Shown here piece after piece: positions 49,780-58,707 of a DNA stretch of 64,000 bases. Source of the DNA: Aromatoleum toluclasticum ATCC 700605 (lineage in GTDB: Bacteria > Pseudomonadota > Gammaproteobacteria > Burkholderiales > Rhodocyclaceae); NCBI RefSeq assembly GCF_000378245.1, contig NZ_KB899508.1, forward strand, positions 50,500 through 114,499. Direction: 5' to 3'. Under the pieces are notes generated by a model. It was not told the origin of the DNA and made no database searches. It saw only the letters and a program-made list of their open reading frames with translations. A program made the position numbers and the translations under genes. The stretch's first letter is position 1. Every line of letters starts with the position of its first letter.

Positions 49780-51555
49780 ATGAAAACAATGACGATTTCG
49801 CATCGTCGGGGCCCGCTCGCGCCTTCGATCCTGGCAGTTGCGGTTGCGGCGGCCTGCTGGTCGCCGGCAAGCCACGCGTTTCGCTTCGGTTCGGAGGAGG
49901 GGGTCTCGGGCAGTTTCGACAGCACGGTGTCGTACGGGGTGATCAGCCGCCTGCAGTCGCCGGGGTGCAAGACCATCGGCAACGACAGCGGGGGCTGCAA
50001 CAACACGACGAACAACGAGTTGATGAGGAAGCAGGCGGGGAACGGCTACGCCAATGCGGACTTCAACTTCACGAACTTCGACGACGGCAACCTGAACTAC
50101 AAGAAGAACGACATCGTCTCCGCGGTGCTGAAGGGCACGCACGACCTGTCGCTGAAGTATCCGGGCGGCTGGAGCGCGCTGGCGCGTTTCAACTGGTTCG
50201 TCGATACGAAATCGGACGACACGCGGCGCACTTCGGTCGCGGACGAGGCGTCGGGCGAGATGACGCTGCTCGATGCCTGGGTCGCGAAGGAATTCACCGT
50301 CGGCGAGCGACGCGGCAAGGTGAAACTCGGCAACCAGGTGATCTCCTGGGGCGAGGACATTTTCATCATCGGCGGCGTGAACCAGATCAACGCGATCGAC
50401 CTGCAGAAGTTCCACGTGCCGGGCACGCAGCTGAAGGAGATCTTCATTCCCGCGCCGATGCTGTCGGGTTCGCTGGGTCTCACGGAGAAGCTGGGCGCGG
50501 AGGCGTATTACCAGTTCGGCTGGAATGGCTTCAAGTTCGACCCGGTGGGAACCTTCTTCTCCGCGGCGGACGTGCTGGGCAAGGGGCGGCGCGTGGCTTA
50601 CGTGCCGACTAGCATCATCGAGGACTTTGCGGGCCCGGGAGCGTGTGCGGGCCTGCCGAACGGGCGCTGCGGCGACAACCCGGGCATCTCGGATGCCGAC
50701 GCTGTCGCGGCAGGGATCGCCGTGCCCTATCTGCGCACCGACAAGCCGAAGAACACCGGCCAGTACGGCGTGAACTTCCGCTACAACGCGGAGGAGATCG
50801 ATGCCGAGTTCGCCTTCACGTACCAGCGCTACCACGACAAGCTGCCCTTCCTGGGTTTCACGGGCAACAGCCTGGGCGCCGTCACCGGCTACTTCATCGC
50901 CTACGGCGAGGACAAGGATCTGTACGCGATCTCGGCAAACACGAAGCTCGCGAACGTCGCGGTCGGTGCCGAGCTGTCGTATCGGCCGAAGGACAGCGTA
51001 GGCATCGATCCGACCGTGCCCTTCGCCGGGAAGTACAGCATCTACCGCGACGGCGGCAGCAACCCCGGCTTTGTCGAGGAGGAGAAGTACCAGTTCCACC
51101 TCACCGGCTTCTACACCTTCTCGCACAACGATCCGCTCGGCGGATTCGCGAAGGCGATGGGGGCGACGGATGGCTTCATCCTGGCCGAGGCGGCGGTCGC
51201 GCATTACCCGGGGCTCGATCGCAGCGGTGTGACGCCTTACTTCCTGCCGGACTACTCGCTGCCCGACAAGACCTCGTGGGGCTACGTGGTCGAGGGGGCA
51301 CTGAACTACCCGAACGTGTGGGGCTCGGGCGTGACGCTGACGCCGCAGGTCGACTGGTACCACGACGTGCGCGGCACGACGCCGAACGGGCTGCCCTTCG
51401 TGGAAGGCCGCAGGGCGCTGACGCTGTCGCTGTTCGCGAACTACCGCGACGCCTGGAAGGGCGGGATCCAGTGGGTGACCTTCTACGGTGGTGGCGCGAA
51501 CAACCTGATGCGTGATCGCGACTTCCTCTCGGCAAGCGTTTCGTACTCGTTCTGA
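49780..51555 (+). CDS. DUF1302 family outer-membrane protein
   Basis: This 591-residue protein has a signal peptide (cleaved after about residue 33, before FRFGSEEG). It resembles the DUF1302 family of predicted outer-membrane beta-barrels, with alternating aromatic strands and a terminal SASVSYSF ending in Phe, the usual barrel signature. Such proteins may let hydrophobic molecules cross the outer membrane. It follows the DUF1329 gene by 27 bp. Transport of the amine substrate is inferred. Confidence 0.9.
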   Translation: MKTMTISHRRGPLAPSILAVAVAAACWSPASHAFRFGSEEGVSGSFDSTVSYGVISRLQSPGCKTIGNDSGGCNNTTNNELMRKQAGNGYANADFNFTNFDDGNLNYKKNDIVSAVLKGTHDLSLKYPGGWSALARFNWFVDTKSDDTRRTSVADEASGEMTLLDAWVAKEFTVGERRGKVKLGNQVISWGEDIFIIGGVNQINAIDLQKFHVPGTQLKEIFIPAPMLSGSLGLTEKLGAEAYYQFGWNGFKFDPVGTFFSAADVLGKGRRVAYVPTSIIEDFAGPGACAGLPNGRCGDNPGISDADAVAAGIAVPYLRTDKPKNTGQYGVNFRYNAEEIDAEFAFTYQRYHDKLPFLGFTGNSLGAVTGYFIAYGEDKDLYAISANTKLANVAVGAELSYRPKDSVGIDPTVPFAGKYSIYRDGGSNPGFVEEEKYQFHLTGFYTFSHNDPLGGFAKAMGATDGFILAEAAVAHYPGLDRSGVTPYFLPDYSLPDKTSWGYVVEGALNYPNVWGSGVTLTPQVDWYHDVRGTTPNGLPFVEGRRALTLSLFANYRDAWKGGIQWVTFYGGGANNLMRDRDFLSASVSYSF

Positions 51556-51616
51556 TGCAGATGCCGGCGCCGGCGGGGTGTGACTCCGTCGGTGCCAGCC
51601 CAATGGATACCCCGAC

Positions 51617-53980
51617 ATGATCGAAAAACTGGTGCTGGCGATGCAGCGCGTGTGCTTCAGGCACCGTCTGCCCATCCTGCTTGCGCTGCTCGGCTTCACT
51701 GTGGTGATGGCGTTGTTCGCGTCGCGCCTGCACATGAGCGCGGGCTTCGACAAGCAGCTGCCGCAGAACCATGAATACATCCAGACCTTCAACCAGTATC
51801 GCGAGGTGCTGTTCGGCGCGAACCGCATCATCGTGACCGTCGAAGCCACCAAGGGCGACATCTGGAACGAGAAGGCACTGACCAAACTTTACGACGTGAC
51901 GCAGGCGCTGTTCTTCATGAAGGGTGTCGACCGCCGCACGGTGACCTCGCTGTGGACGCCGAACACCCGCGCGGTGCAGATCACTGAGGAGGGCATGAAG
52001 GCCGAGGACGTGATCGGCGGCGACGTGACGGTGAAGGCGCTGACGCCGGAGAACATCACCGCGATCCGCGAGCGCACGATCGTCGGCGGTTTCATCGGTT
52101 CGCTCGTTGCGAACGATTCGTCGTCGGCGATGGTGGTCGCCGAACTGGCCGACCCCGATCCGCAGACCGGCGCGCGCCTCGACTATGCGGAGTTCAGCCA
52201 GCGGCTGGAACGCGAAGTGCGCGAGGCTTTCAGCGATGGCGATGTGCGTATCCGCATCATCGGCTTCGCCAAACAGATGGGCGACATCTCGGAAGGGGCG
52301 ACGAGCGTGATCGAGTTCTTCGCGCTCGCCTTCCTGCTGACCGGCGCGGCCGTCTATTGGTACACCCGCTCCTGGCTGCTGACCTTCCTGCCGCTGTCGT
52401 GCTCGCTGGTGTCAGTGGTGTGGCAGTTCGGCACGATCACGCTGCTGGGCTTCGGCCTTGACCCGCTGGCGATCCTGGTGCCCTTCCTGGTGTTCGCGAT
52501 CGGCGTGTCGCACGGCATCCAGCAGGTGAATTACATCGCGAAGGAGGTTATCAACGGCGCCGACGGCTACACGGCCGCGAGCCGCAGCTTCACCGGCCTG
52601 CTGGTGCCGGGCACGCTGGCGCTGATCACGGCCTTCGTCGGCTTCGCGACGCTGGTGCTGGTGCCGATCCCGATGATCCGCGAGTTGGCAATCACCGCGT
52701 CCGTGGGCGTCGCGTACAAGATCGTGACCAACTTGATCATGCTGCCGGTGGTCGCGAGCTATTTCCGCTTCGACGATCGTTTCGTGCTGCGGGCGACGAA
52801 AATGGAGGGGTTGCGCAATCGCACGATGGCCTCCCTCGGCATGCATATCGCGAATCCGCGCAATGCGGCGATCGGTACGTTGGTGTGCCTGGTACTGCTG
52901 GCGGTGGCGGTGTGGCAGAGCCAGGGGCGGCACGTCGGCCATGTGTTGCCGGGCGCGCCGGAGCTGCACGACGACTCACGCTACAACCGCGACGTCGAGG
53001 CCGTGGTCGCGCGCTATGCGCTGGGGCTGGACCTGCTGACGGTGGTGGTGGAATCGCCGGCCGACGGCTGCTACCGCCAGGACATCATGAGCCATGTCGA
53101 CCGGCTGACGTGGTACCTGGCGAACGTGCCGGGCGTGCTGTCAGCGCAGTCCCTGCCGGCGATGACGAAGCTTGCGGCGTCCGGGGTCAATGAAGGCAAT
53201 CCGAAGTGGGCCGCGCTCCCCGCCGAAGAGCTCACGCTCGGCGAGGCGGTGCGCCAGGTGCCGGAAGGCATGCGTCTCTTCAACGCGGATTGCACGCTGC
53301 TGCCGGTGAACCTGTATCTGGCCGATCACAAGGCTTCGACGATCAAGGAGGTGGTCGCCGCGGTGAAACATTTCCGCGAAATGCAGCCCTTCCCTGGCGT
53401 GACGGTGCGACTCGCGAGCGGCAACGCCGGCGTGCAGGCGGCGACCAACGAGGTGGTCGAGCATTCGGAGCTGCCGATGATGCTCTATGTGTACGCGACG
53501 ATCCTGGTACTGGTGTTCGCGGTGTATCGCGACTGGCGCGCGATGATCGCGTGCTGCCTGCCGCTGACGCTGGCGACCTTCCTCGGCTACTGGTTCATGA
53601 AGGCGCTCGACATCGGCCTCACGGTCGCGACGCTGCCGGTGATGGTGCTGGCGGTGGGGATCGGCGTCGATTACGCGTTCTACATCTACAACCGCCTGCA
53701 GATGCATCTCGCGCACGGCGAGGACATCGTCACGGCGTTCAAGCAGGCCTTGCGCGAGATCGGTGTGGCGACGGTGTTCACCGCGGTGACGCTGTCGATC
53801 GGGGTGGCGACCTGGTCGTTCTCGGCGCTGAAGTTCCAGGCCGACATGGGGATGCTGCTGACCTTCATGTTCATGGTGAACATGATCATGGCGATCACCT
53901 TGCTGCCCGCGCTGGCGGTGACGATCGACGTGCTGATCCCGCGCCGCGGCCCGGTCCGTGCGCCGCTGATGGCCCACTGA
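51617..53980 (+). CDS. RND/MMPL-type transporter
   Basis: This 787-residue RND-superfamily permease is of the compact MMPL/HAE3-like kind. It has about 12 membrane helices in two repeats and two periplasmic loops. The helix-10 motif VGIGVDYAFYIYNRL keeps the Asp used in proton relay. The matching helix-4 position reads FAIGVSHGIQQVN, with Ser instead of Asp. No membrane-fusion partner gene is adjacent. Together with the DUF1302/DUF1329 proteins it probably moves a lipophilic substrate or lipid. Direction of transport cannot be told. Confidence 0.9.
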   Translation: MIEKLVLAMQRVCFRHRLPILLALLGFTVVMALFASRLHMSAGFDKQLPQNHEYIQTFNQYREVLFGANRIIVTVEATKGDIWNEKALTKLYDVTQALFFMKGVDRRTVTSLWTPNTRAVQITEEGMKAEDVIGGDVTVKALTPENITAIRERTIVGGFIGSLVANDSSSAMVVAELADPDPQTGARLDYAEFSQRLEREVREAFSDGDVRIRIIGFAKQMGDISEGATSVIEFFALAFLLTGAAVYWYTRSWLLTFLPLSCSLVSVVWQFGTITLLGFGLDPLAILVPFLVFAIGVSHGIQQVNYIAKEVINGADGYTAASRSFTGLLVPGTLALITAFVGFATLVLVPIPMIRELAITASVGVAYKIVTNLIMLPVVASYFRFDDRFVLRATKMEGLRNRTMASLGMHIANPRNAAIGTLVCLVLLAVAVWQSQGRHVGHVLPGAPELHDDSRYNRDVEAVVARYALGLDLLTVVVESPADGCYRQDIMSHVDRLTWYLANVPGVLSAQSLPAMTKLAASGVNEGNPKWAALPAEELTLGEAVRQVPEGMRLFNADCTLLPVNLYLADHKASTIKEVVAAVKHFREMQPFPGVTVRLASGNAGVQAATNEVVEHSELPMMLYVYATILVLVFAVYRDWRAMIACCLPLTLATFLGYWFMKALDIGLTVATLPVMVLAVGIGVDYAFYIYNRLQMHLAHGEDIVTAFKQALREIGVATVFTAVTLSIGVATWSFSALKFQADMGMLLTFMFMVNMIMAITLLPALAVTIDVLIPRRGPVRAPLMAH

Positions 53981-53990
53981 GGGGGACGCG

Positions 53991-54962
53991 ATGAAGACAG
54001 GCAATCGTATCGGGCAGACCTTGCTGGGCCTGTGCCTGGCAGCAAGCGCCGCGGTGTTCGCGGCTGCGCCGGCCGAAGCGGCGAAAGTGCCCGCGCCGGC
54101 GATGAAGGCCAGGCTGGCGGCGAAGGTGCCGGTGACGGGGCTGGTGCGCGCGGGCAATGCGCTCGTCGCGGTCGGCGACTACGGCACCATCGTGCGTTCG
54201 GCCGACGAGGGCAAGACCTGGCAGCAGGCCGAGGTGCCGGTCAGCGCGCTGCTGACGGCGGTGCATTTCGTCGATGAACGCCTCGGCTGGGCGGTGGGCC
54301 ACGGCGGGGTGATCCTTGCGACAACCGACGGTGGCGCCAACTGGCAGCTGCAGGCGACGCTGGACGACAAGCCGGTGCTGCTGTCGGTGTATTTCGCCGA
54401 CGCGCAGCGCGGCTATGCGGTGGGCGCGTACGGCACGGCTTTCCTGACCCTGGACGGCGGACACAAATGGGCGCGCCTGGCAGTCGGCAGCGGCCATGAC
54501 GCCGACCTGCACCTCAACCACATCTTCGGCACCCGCGACGGGAAGCTCTTCATCGCCGCGGAGACTGGCGCGGCATTCCGCTCGACGGATCGCGGCACGA
54601 GCTGGACGAAGCTTGCGACCGGCGTCTCGGGGTCGCTGTGGAGCGGGCTCGAGCGGGCGGATGGCGAGGTCGTGCTGCTGGGGATGAGCGGGCGCGTGAT
54701 CGCGAGTCGCGACGGCGGTACCACGTGGCAGGTGCGGGAGACCGGCACCGAGCAGTCGCTGACGTCCGGGATCGCGACCGCCAATGGCGGGCTGATCGTC
54801 GTCGGCGCGGGGGGAGTCGTGCTGCGCGGTGCCGGCGGCGAGCCGCTGCAGCTCGAGGTGCGCGCGGACCGGCAGAACCTCGCCGCTGTGGTCGCTGCGC
54901 CCACCGGCAGCGTCGTCATTGCTGGCCAGTTGGGCGTCGAACGGCTCACCCCCAACAAATAA
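53991..54962 (+). CDS. YCF48-like beta-propeller protein
   Basis: This 323-residue secreted protein has a signal peptide of about 30 residues. Repeated G-x-I-x-x-S-x-D-x-G-x-T-W elements (for example GTIVRSADEGKTWQQ, GVILATTDGGANWQL, GRVIASRDGGTTWQV) mark it as a BNR/YCF48-like propeller. Homologues sit beside DUF1302/DUF1329/RND genes in other catabolic clusters. An assembly or scaffold role is plausible but unproven. It begins 10 bp after the RND gene. Confidence 0.9.
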   Translation: MKTGNRIGQTLLGLCLAASAAVFAAAPAEAAKVPAPAMKARLAAKVPVTGLVRAGNALVAVGDYGTIVRSADEGKTWQQAEVPVSALLTAVHFVDERLGWAVGHGGVILATTDGGANWQLQATLDDKPVLLSVYFADAQRGYAVGAYGTAFLTLDGGHKWARLAVGSGHDADLHLNHIFGTRDGKLFIAAETGAAFRSTDRGTSWTKLATGVSGSLWSGLERADGEVVLLGMSGRVIASRDGGTTWQVRETGTEQSLTSGIATANGGLIVVGAGGVVLRGAGGEPLQLEVRADRQNLAAVVAAPTGSVVIAGQLGVERLTPNK

Positions 54963-54983
54963 CAGGGACAGGGAGACCTGCGC

Positions 54984-55463
54984 ATGCTTACCAAACTGAT
55001 GGCGCTGCTGTCTGGCGAAGTCCAGGCGGAAGGCCTTGAAACAGGCCCGTTCGAGCGCCGCCATATCGCCGTTGCCGCGCTGCTGCTCGAAGCGATGTAC
55101 ATCGATCACCGCGCGAGCGAGCGCGAGCAGGCGGCGATCAAGCGCCTGCTGTGCGAGCACTTCGCGCTGCCCGAGGAGGCCGCCCGCAAGCTCGTGGAAG
55201 TGGCCGACGAGCGCTTCGCCGAGGTGCTGGACGATTGGGAATTCGCCGAGGCCGTGCGTGCGGGCTTCAACGCGGCCGAACGGCGCGAGGTGCTGACGAT
55301 GCTGTGGGAGGTCGCCTACGCGGACGGCGATCTCGAACGGCTCGAGGAGCGGCTGGTGTCGCGGCTGGGGCAGCAGCTGGACATCGATGCGGAAGGCGTG
55401 GATGCGGCGCGGGCAACCGCGGTCGCGCGCGCCGGCCTGATCGACGACGGCCCCGGCGGCTGA
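54984..55463 (+). CDS. TerB-like cytoplasmic protein
   Basis: This 159-residue all-helical protein has a TerB/co-chaperone DjlA-like domain: AVAALLLEAMYIDHRASERE, then MLWEVAYADGDLERLEERLV, a duplicated acidic metal-site-like pattern. It has no signal peptide. TerB-family domains are found in tellurite-resistance and membrane-associated stress proteins. Here it stands alone between the propeller and aldehyde dehydrogenase genes. I cannot assign a role in amine metabolism. Confidence 0.82.
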   Translation: MLTKLMALLSGEVQAEGLETGPFERRHIAVAALLLEAMYIDHRASEREQAAIKRLLCEHFALPEEAARKLVEVADERFAEVLDDWEFAEAVRAGFNAAERREVLTMLWEVAYADGDLERLEERLVSRLGQQLDIDAEGVDAARATAVARAGLIDDGPGG

Positions 55464-55510
55464 GCCGTCATTCCAAATACAAACCAACCAAGAACAGAGG
55501 AGACAGATTC

Positions 55511-57013
55511 ATGGAGCATTACCACGGACAACTGCTGAGCGAAGGCACGCGGCGCTTCCTGGAGCGGCCGCGGCGCATGCTGATCGGCGCCGAGTGGGTG
55601 GAGGCGGCGAGCGGCGAGACGCTGGCGGTGGTCGATCCGGCCTGCGGCGAGAAGTTCGCGTCGGTGCCCGCGGGCGGGCCGGAGGACATCGACCGCGCGG
55701 TCGCTGCGGCGCGCCGTGCGTTCGAATCGGGCGACTGGCCGAAGATGCGCCCGGTCGACCGCGAGCGCCTGCTGCTGAAGTTCGCCGATCTCGTTGAAGC
55801 GCATGCGCAGGAACTGGCCGAGATCGAGTCGCTCGACAACGGCAAATCGGTGGTCATGGCGCGCCACGTCGACGTGGCGCTGGTGGTGGATTTCCTGCGC
55901 TACATGGCGGGCTGGGCGACCAAGATCGAAGGTTCGACGATGGACGTGTCGGTGCCCATCGTGCGCGACCGCGAGTTCTTCGGCTTCACGCGGCGCTCCC
56001 CAGTCGGCGTGGTCGGCGCAATCATCCCGTGGAACTTCCCGCTGCTGATGGCGGCGTGGAAGGTGGCGCCGGCGCTCGCGACGGGCTGCACGATGGTGCT
56101 GAAGCCGGCCGAGGAGACGCCGCTGTCGGCCTTGCGCTTCGCGGAGCTGGCGCTGGAGGCGGGCTATCCGGCGGGCGTGTTGAATGTCGTGACCGGTCTG
56201 GGCCACACCGCGGGCGCGGCGCTTGCGTCGCACCACGGTATCGAAAAGATCGCCTTCACCGGCTCGACCGAGATCGGCAAGCTGGTCGGCAAGGCGGCGC
56301 TCGACAACATGACGCGCGTGTCGCTGGAGCTCGGCGGCAAGAGCCCGGTGATCGTGCTCGACGACGCGGACGCTGGCGCTGCTGCGGCGGGTGCGGCGCA
56401 GGCGATCTTCTTCAACCAGGGGCAGGTGTGCACGGCCGGCTCGCGCCTCTTCGTGCATAAGAGCCGCTTCGACGAGGTCGTCGAAGGCCTGGCGGGGATC
56501 GCGGCGGGCATGAAGCTCGGTGCCGGCATCGACCCGACGACGCAGATCGGCCCGCTGGTGTCGGCGACGCAGCAGAAGCGTGTGCTGGGCTACATCGAGA
56601 GCGGTTTCGCCGAGGGCGCGCGCGCCGCGACCGGCGGCGCAGCGGGGGAGGGCGCGGGCTACTTCGTGAAGCCGACGGTGCTGGTCGATACGAGCGACGA
56701 CATGAAGGTGGTGCGCGAGGAGATCTTCGGTCCGGTGGTTGTCGCGATGCCCTACGACGATCTCGACGAGGTCGCGCGGCGTGCGAACGACACCCCCTAC
56801 GGGCTCGCCGCGAGCATCTGGTCGAACGACCTGTCGCGCGTGCATCGGCTGATCCCGAAGATCCAGGCCGGCACCGTGTGGGTGAACTGCCACAACATCC
56901 TCGACAACGCGATGCCTTTCGGCGGTTTCAAGCAGTCCGGCATCGGTCGCGAGATGGGGCGCGCGGTGCTCGATCTGTACACCGAATCCAAGTCCGTGAT
57001 CATGGCGCTATGA
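55511..57013 (+). CDS. NAD(P)-dependent aldehyde dehydrogenase
   Basis: This 500-residue aldehyde dehydrogenase has PWNFPLLMAAWK, the general-base Glu273 in LELGGKSP, the nucleophile Cys307 in FFNQGQVCTAGSR, and EEIFGPV. It would oxidise the aldehyde released by amine dehydrogenase to the acid, as PeaE-type phenylacetaldehyde dehydrogenases do beside QHNDH genes. The true substrate is not visible. ATG 55511 has AGAGGAGA upstream; the frame is open further 5' but overlaps the TerB gene. Confidence 0.94.
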   Translation: MEHYHGQLLSEGTRRFLERPRRMLIGAEWVEAASGETLAVVDPACGEKFASVPAGGPEDIDRAVAAARRAFESGDWPKMRPVDRERLLLKFADLVEAHAQELAEIESLDNGKSVVMARHVDVALVVDFLRYMAGWATKIEGSTMDVSVPIVRDREFFGFTRRSPVGVVGAIIPWNFPLLMAAWKVAPALATGCTMVLKPAEETPLSALRFAELALEAGYPAGVLNVVTGLGHTAGAALASHHGIEKIAFTGSTEIGKLVGKAALDNMTRVSLELGGKSPVIVLDDADAGAAAAGAAQAIFFNQGQVCTAGSRLFVHKSRFDEVVEGLAGIAAGMKLGAGIDPTTQIGPLVSATQQKRVLGYIESGFAEGARAATGGAAGEGAGYFVKPTVLVDTSDDMKVVREEIFGPVVVAMPYDDLDEVARRANDTPYGLAASIWSNDLSRVHRLIPKIQAGTVWVNCHNILDNAMPFGGFKQSGIGREMGRAVLDLYTESKSVIMAL

Positions 57014-57080
57014 GTGCGGCGCGCCGCCGCGTGGCAGTTGATGGGGCGGCGCATTTCCTCACCGGAGAGTGGAGACAAAA

Positions 57081-58688
57081 GTGAAGGCGGAGACCACAAG
57101 ACATACGCGCAGACGTCTGCGCACCGCCGGCGCCGTGGCGCTGGCGCTGGGGATGGTGGGCGTGATGCCCGCCGTGGCGGCGCAGGACCCCGGCCGCGAC
57201 GTGATCGACAAGAAATGCGCGAGCTGTCACCTCGAAGACGGCAAGCTCACGCGCATCCCGGAGATCCGCAAGTCGCCCGAAGGCTGGGACATGACTGTCG
57301 TGCGCATGGGCATCTGGCACAAGGTCGAGCTGAGCGCCGAGGAGCGTCGCGCGGTGGTGAAGTACCTCGCCGACCGGCAGGGCCTCGCACCGGCGGAGGC
57401 CGCGCCGTTCCGCTTCCTGACCGAGCGGCGGCCCAACATGCAGGACACGCCGCCCGACGACGAGATGGCGCAGATGTGCGGCCGCTGTCACAGCTACGGG
57501 CGCGTCGCGTTGCAGCGGCGCGACGAGGCCGAGTGGCGCAAGCTCATGCACACCCACCTCGGCCAGTTCCCCAGCGCGGAATACTCGGCGCTCGGGCGTG
57601 ACCGCAACTGGTGGGAGATTGCGCGCGACAAGATGCCGGGCCGGCTGGCGGAGATGTACCCGAAGAACACCGATGCGTGGCGCAACTGGAGCGGTGCGAA
57701 GCACAAGCCGGCCGACGGGCGCTGGATCGTTGCCGGCGAGCGTCCGGGGTGGGGTGCCTATACGGGCACGATGACCGCGACGGCGAAGGGCAAGGACCGC
57801 TACGAGGTGAGCTACGAGCTGCACTTCGGACCCGGCAACACGGTTCGCGGCAAGGGCGAGTCGCTCGTCTATACCGGCTATGAATGGCGCGGCACGGCTC
57901 AGCTCGGCAACGAGCACACGCAGTCGATTTTCGCACTGAGCGAGGACGGCGCGCGCATGAGCGGGCGCTGGTTCCTGCGCAAGTCCGAGGAGATCGGCGC
58001 CACGTTCGAGGCGGTGCGGGCCGACAAGGCCGCGAAGAACGTGCCGGTCGCCATCACGCCGCACATGCTGCGGGCAGGCGAGACCGCGACGGTGACGGTT
58101 GCGGGCGCCGGGCTCGATGCCAAGCTCGATTTTGGTCCGGGCGTCGAGGTCGTGGAGTGGCTGGGCAAGTCGGCCGAGCAGCTGAAGCTGCGCGTGAAGG
58201 TCGCTGCCGACGCGGCGCCCGGTCTGCGCAAGGTCGCGGTGGGCGGGCGCGAGTCGGACAGGACCGTCGCCGTGTATCGCCAGATCGACTCGGTGCGCGT
58301 CGAGCCGGCCTTCGGTGTCGCACGCGTCGGCGGCGGCACGAATCCGCCAGTGACCGCGCAATTCGATGCGGTTGCCTTCCTCAACGGCGCCGACGGCCAA
58401 CCCGGCACCGACGACGATGTGCGCCTTGGCAGCGTGCCGGCGACGTGGTCCACCGAGCCCTTCGACGAGCGCGCCAAGCATGAAGAGGATCTGAAGTTTG
58501 CCGGCCACATCGAACCGCACGGCCAGTTCCTGCCGTCCTTTGCCGGCCCCAACCCGGCACGTCGCGGCCTCAACAACGTCGGCAACCTGTCGGTCGTAGC
58601 GACGGTCGCGGACGGCGGGCGCTCGCTCAACGGCAAGGGCCAGCTGGTTGTCACCGTGCAGCGCTGGAATCCGACGCCGCTGCGTTGA
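57081..58688 (+). CDS. qhpA: Quinohemoprotein amine dehydrogenase alpha subunit
   Basis: QhpA is the diheme cytochrome c subunit that takes electrons from the CTQ cofactor and passes them to periplasmic acceptors. The 535-residue precursor has a twin-arginine-free Sec-type signal (about 1-34), then heme motifs CASCH (46-50) and CGRCH (133-137), then Ig-like/beta-barrel domains as in the family's 60-kDa subunit. The GTG at 57081 is chosen because GGAG lies 6 nt upstream; an earlier in-frame GTG at 57069 abuts its own GGAGA. It starts 67 bp after the aldehyde dehydrogenase gene. Confidence 0.94.
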   Translation: MKAETTRHTRRRLRTAGAVALALGMVGVMPAVAAQDPGRDVIDKKCASCHLEDGKLTRIPEIRKSPEGWDMTVVRMGIWHKVELSAEERRAVVKYLADRQGLAPAEAAPFRFLTERRPNMQDTPPDDEMAQMCGRCHSYGRVALQRRDEAEWRKLMHTHLGQFPSAEYSALGRDRNWWEIARDKMPGRLAEMYPKNTDAWRNWSGAKHKPADGRWIVAGERPGWGAYTGTMTATAKGKDRYEVSYELHFGPGNTVRGKGESLVYTGYEWRGTAQLGNEHTQSIFALSEDGARMSGRWFLRKSEEIGATFEAVRADKAAKNVPVAITPHMLRAGETATVTVAGAGLDAKLDFGPGVEVVEWLGKSAEQLKLRVKVAADAAPGLRKVAVGGRESDRTVAVYRQIDSVRVEPAFGVARVGGGTNPPVTAQFDAVAFLNGADGQPGTDDDVRLGSVPATWSTEPFDERAKHEEDLKFAGHIEPHGQFLPSFAGPNPARRGLNNVGNLSVVATVADGGRSLNGKGQLVVTVQRWNPTPLR

Positions 58689-58707
58689 GGGCAAAGGAGA
58701 AAAGACA

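Noticed and set aside
48112..51885. A 1,257-codon open frame on the minus strand opposite the DUF1329 and DUF1302 genes
   Set aside because: It is antisense to two recognised secreted proteins with good ribosome-binding sites. The translation is Arg/His/Val-rich with no domain, as expected of a shadow frame in GC-rich DNA.
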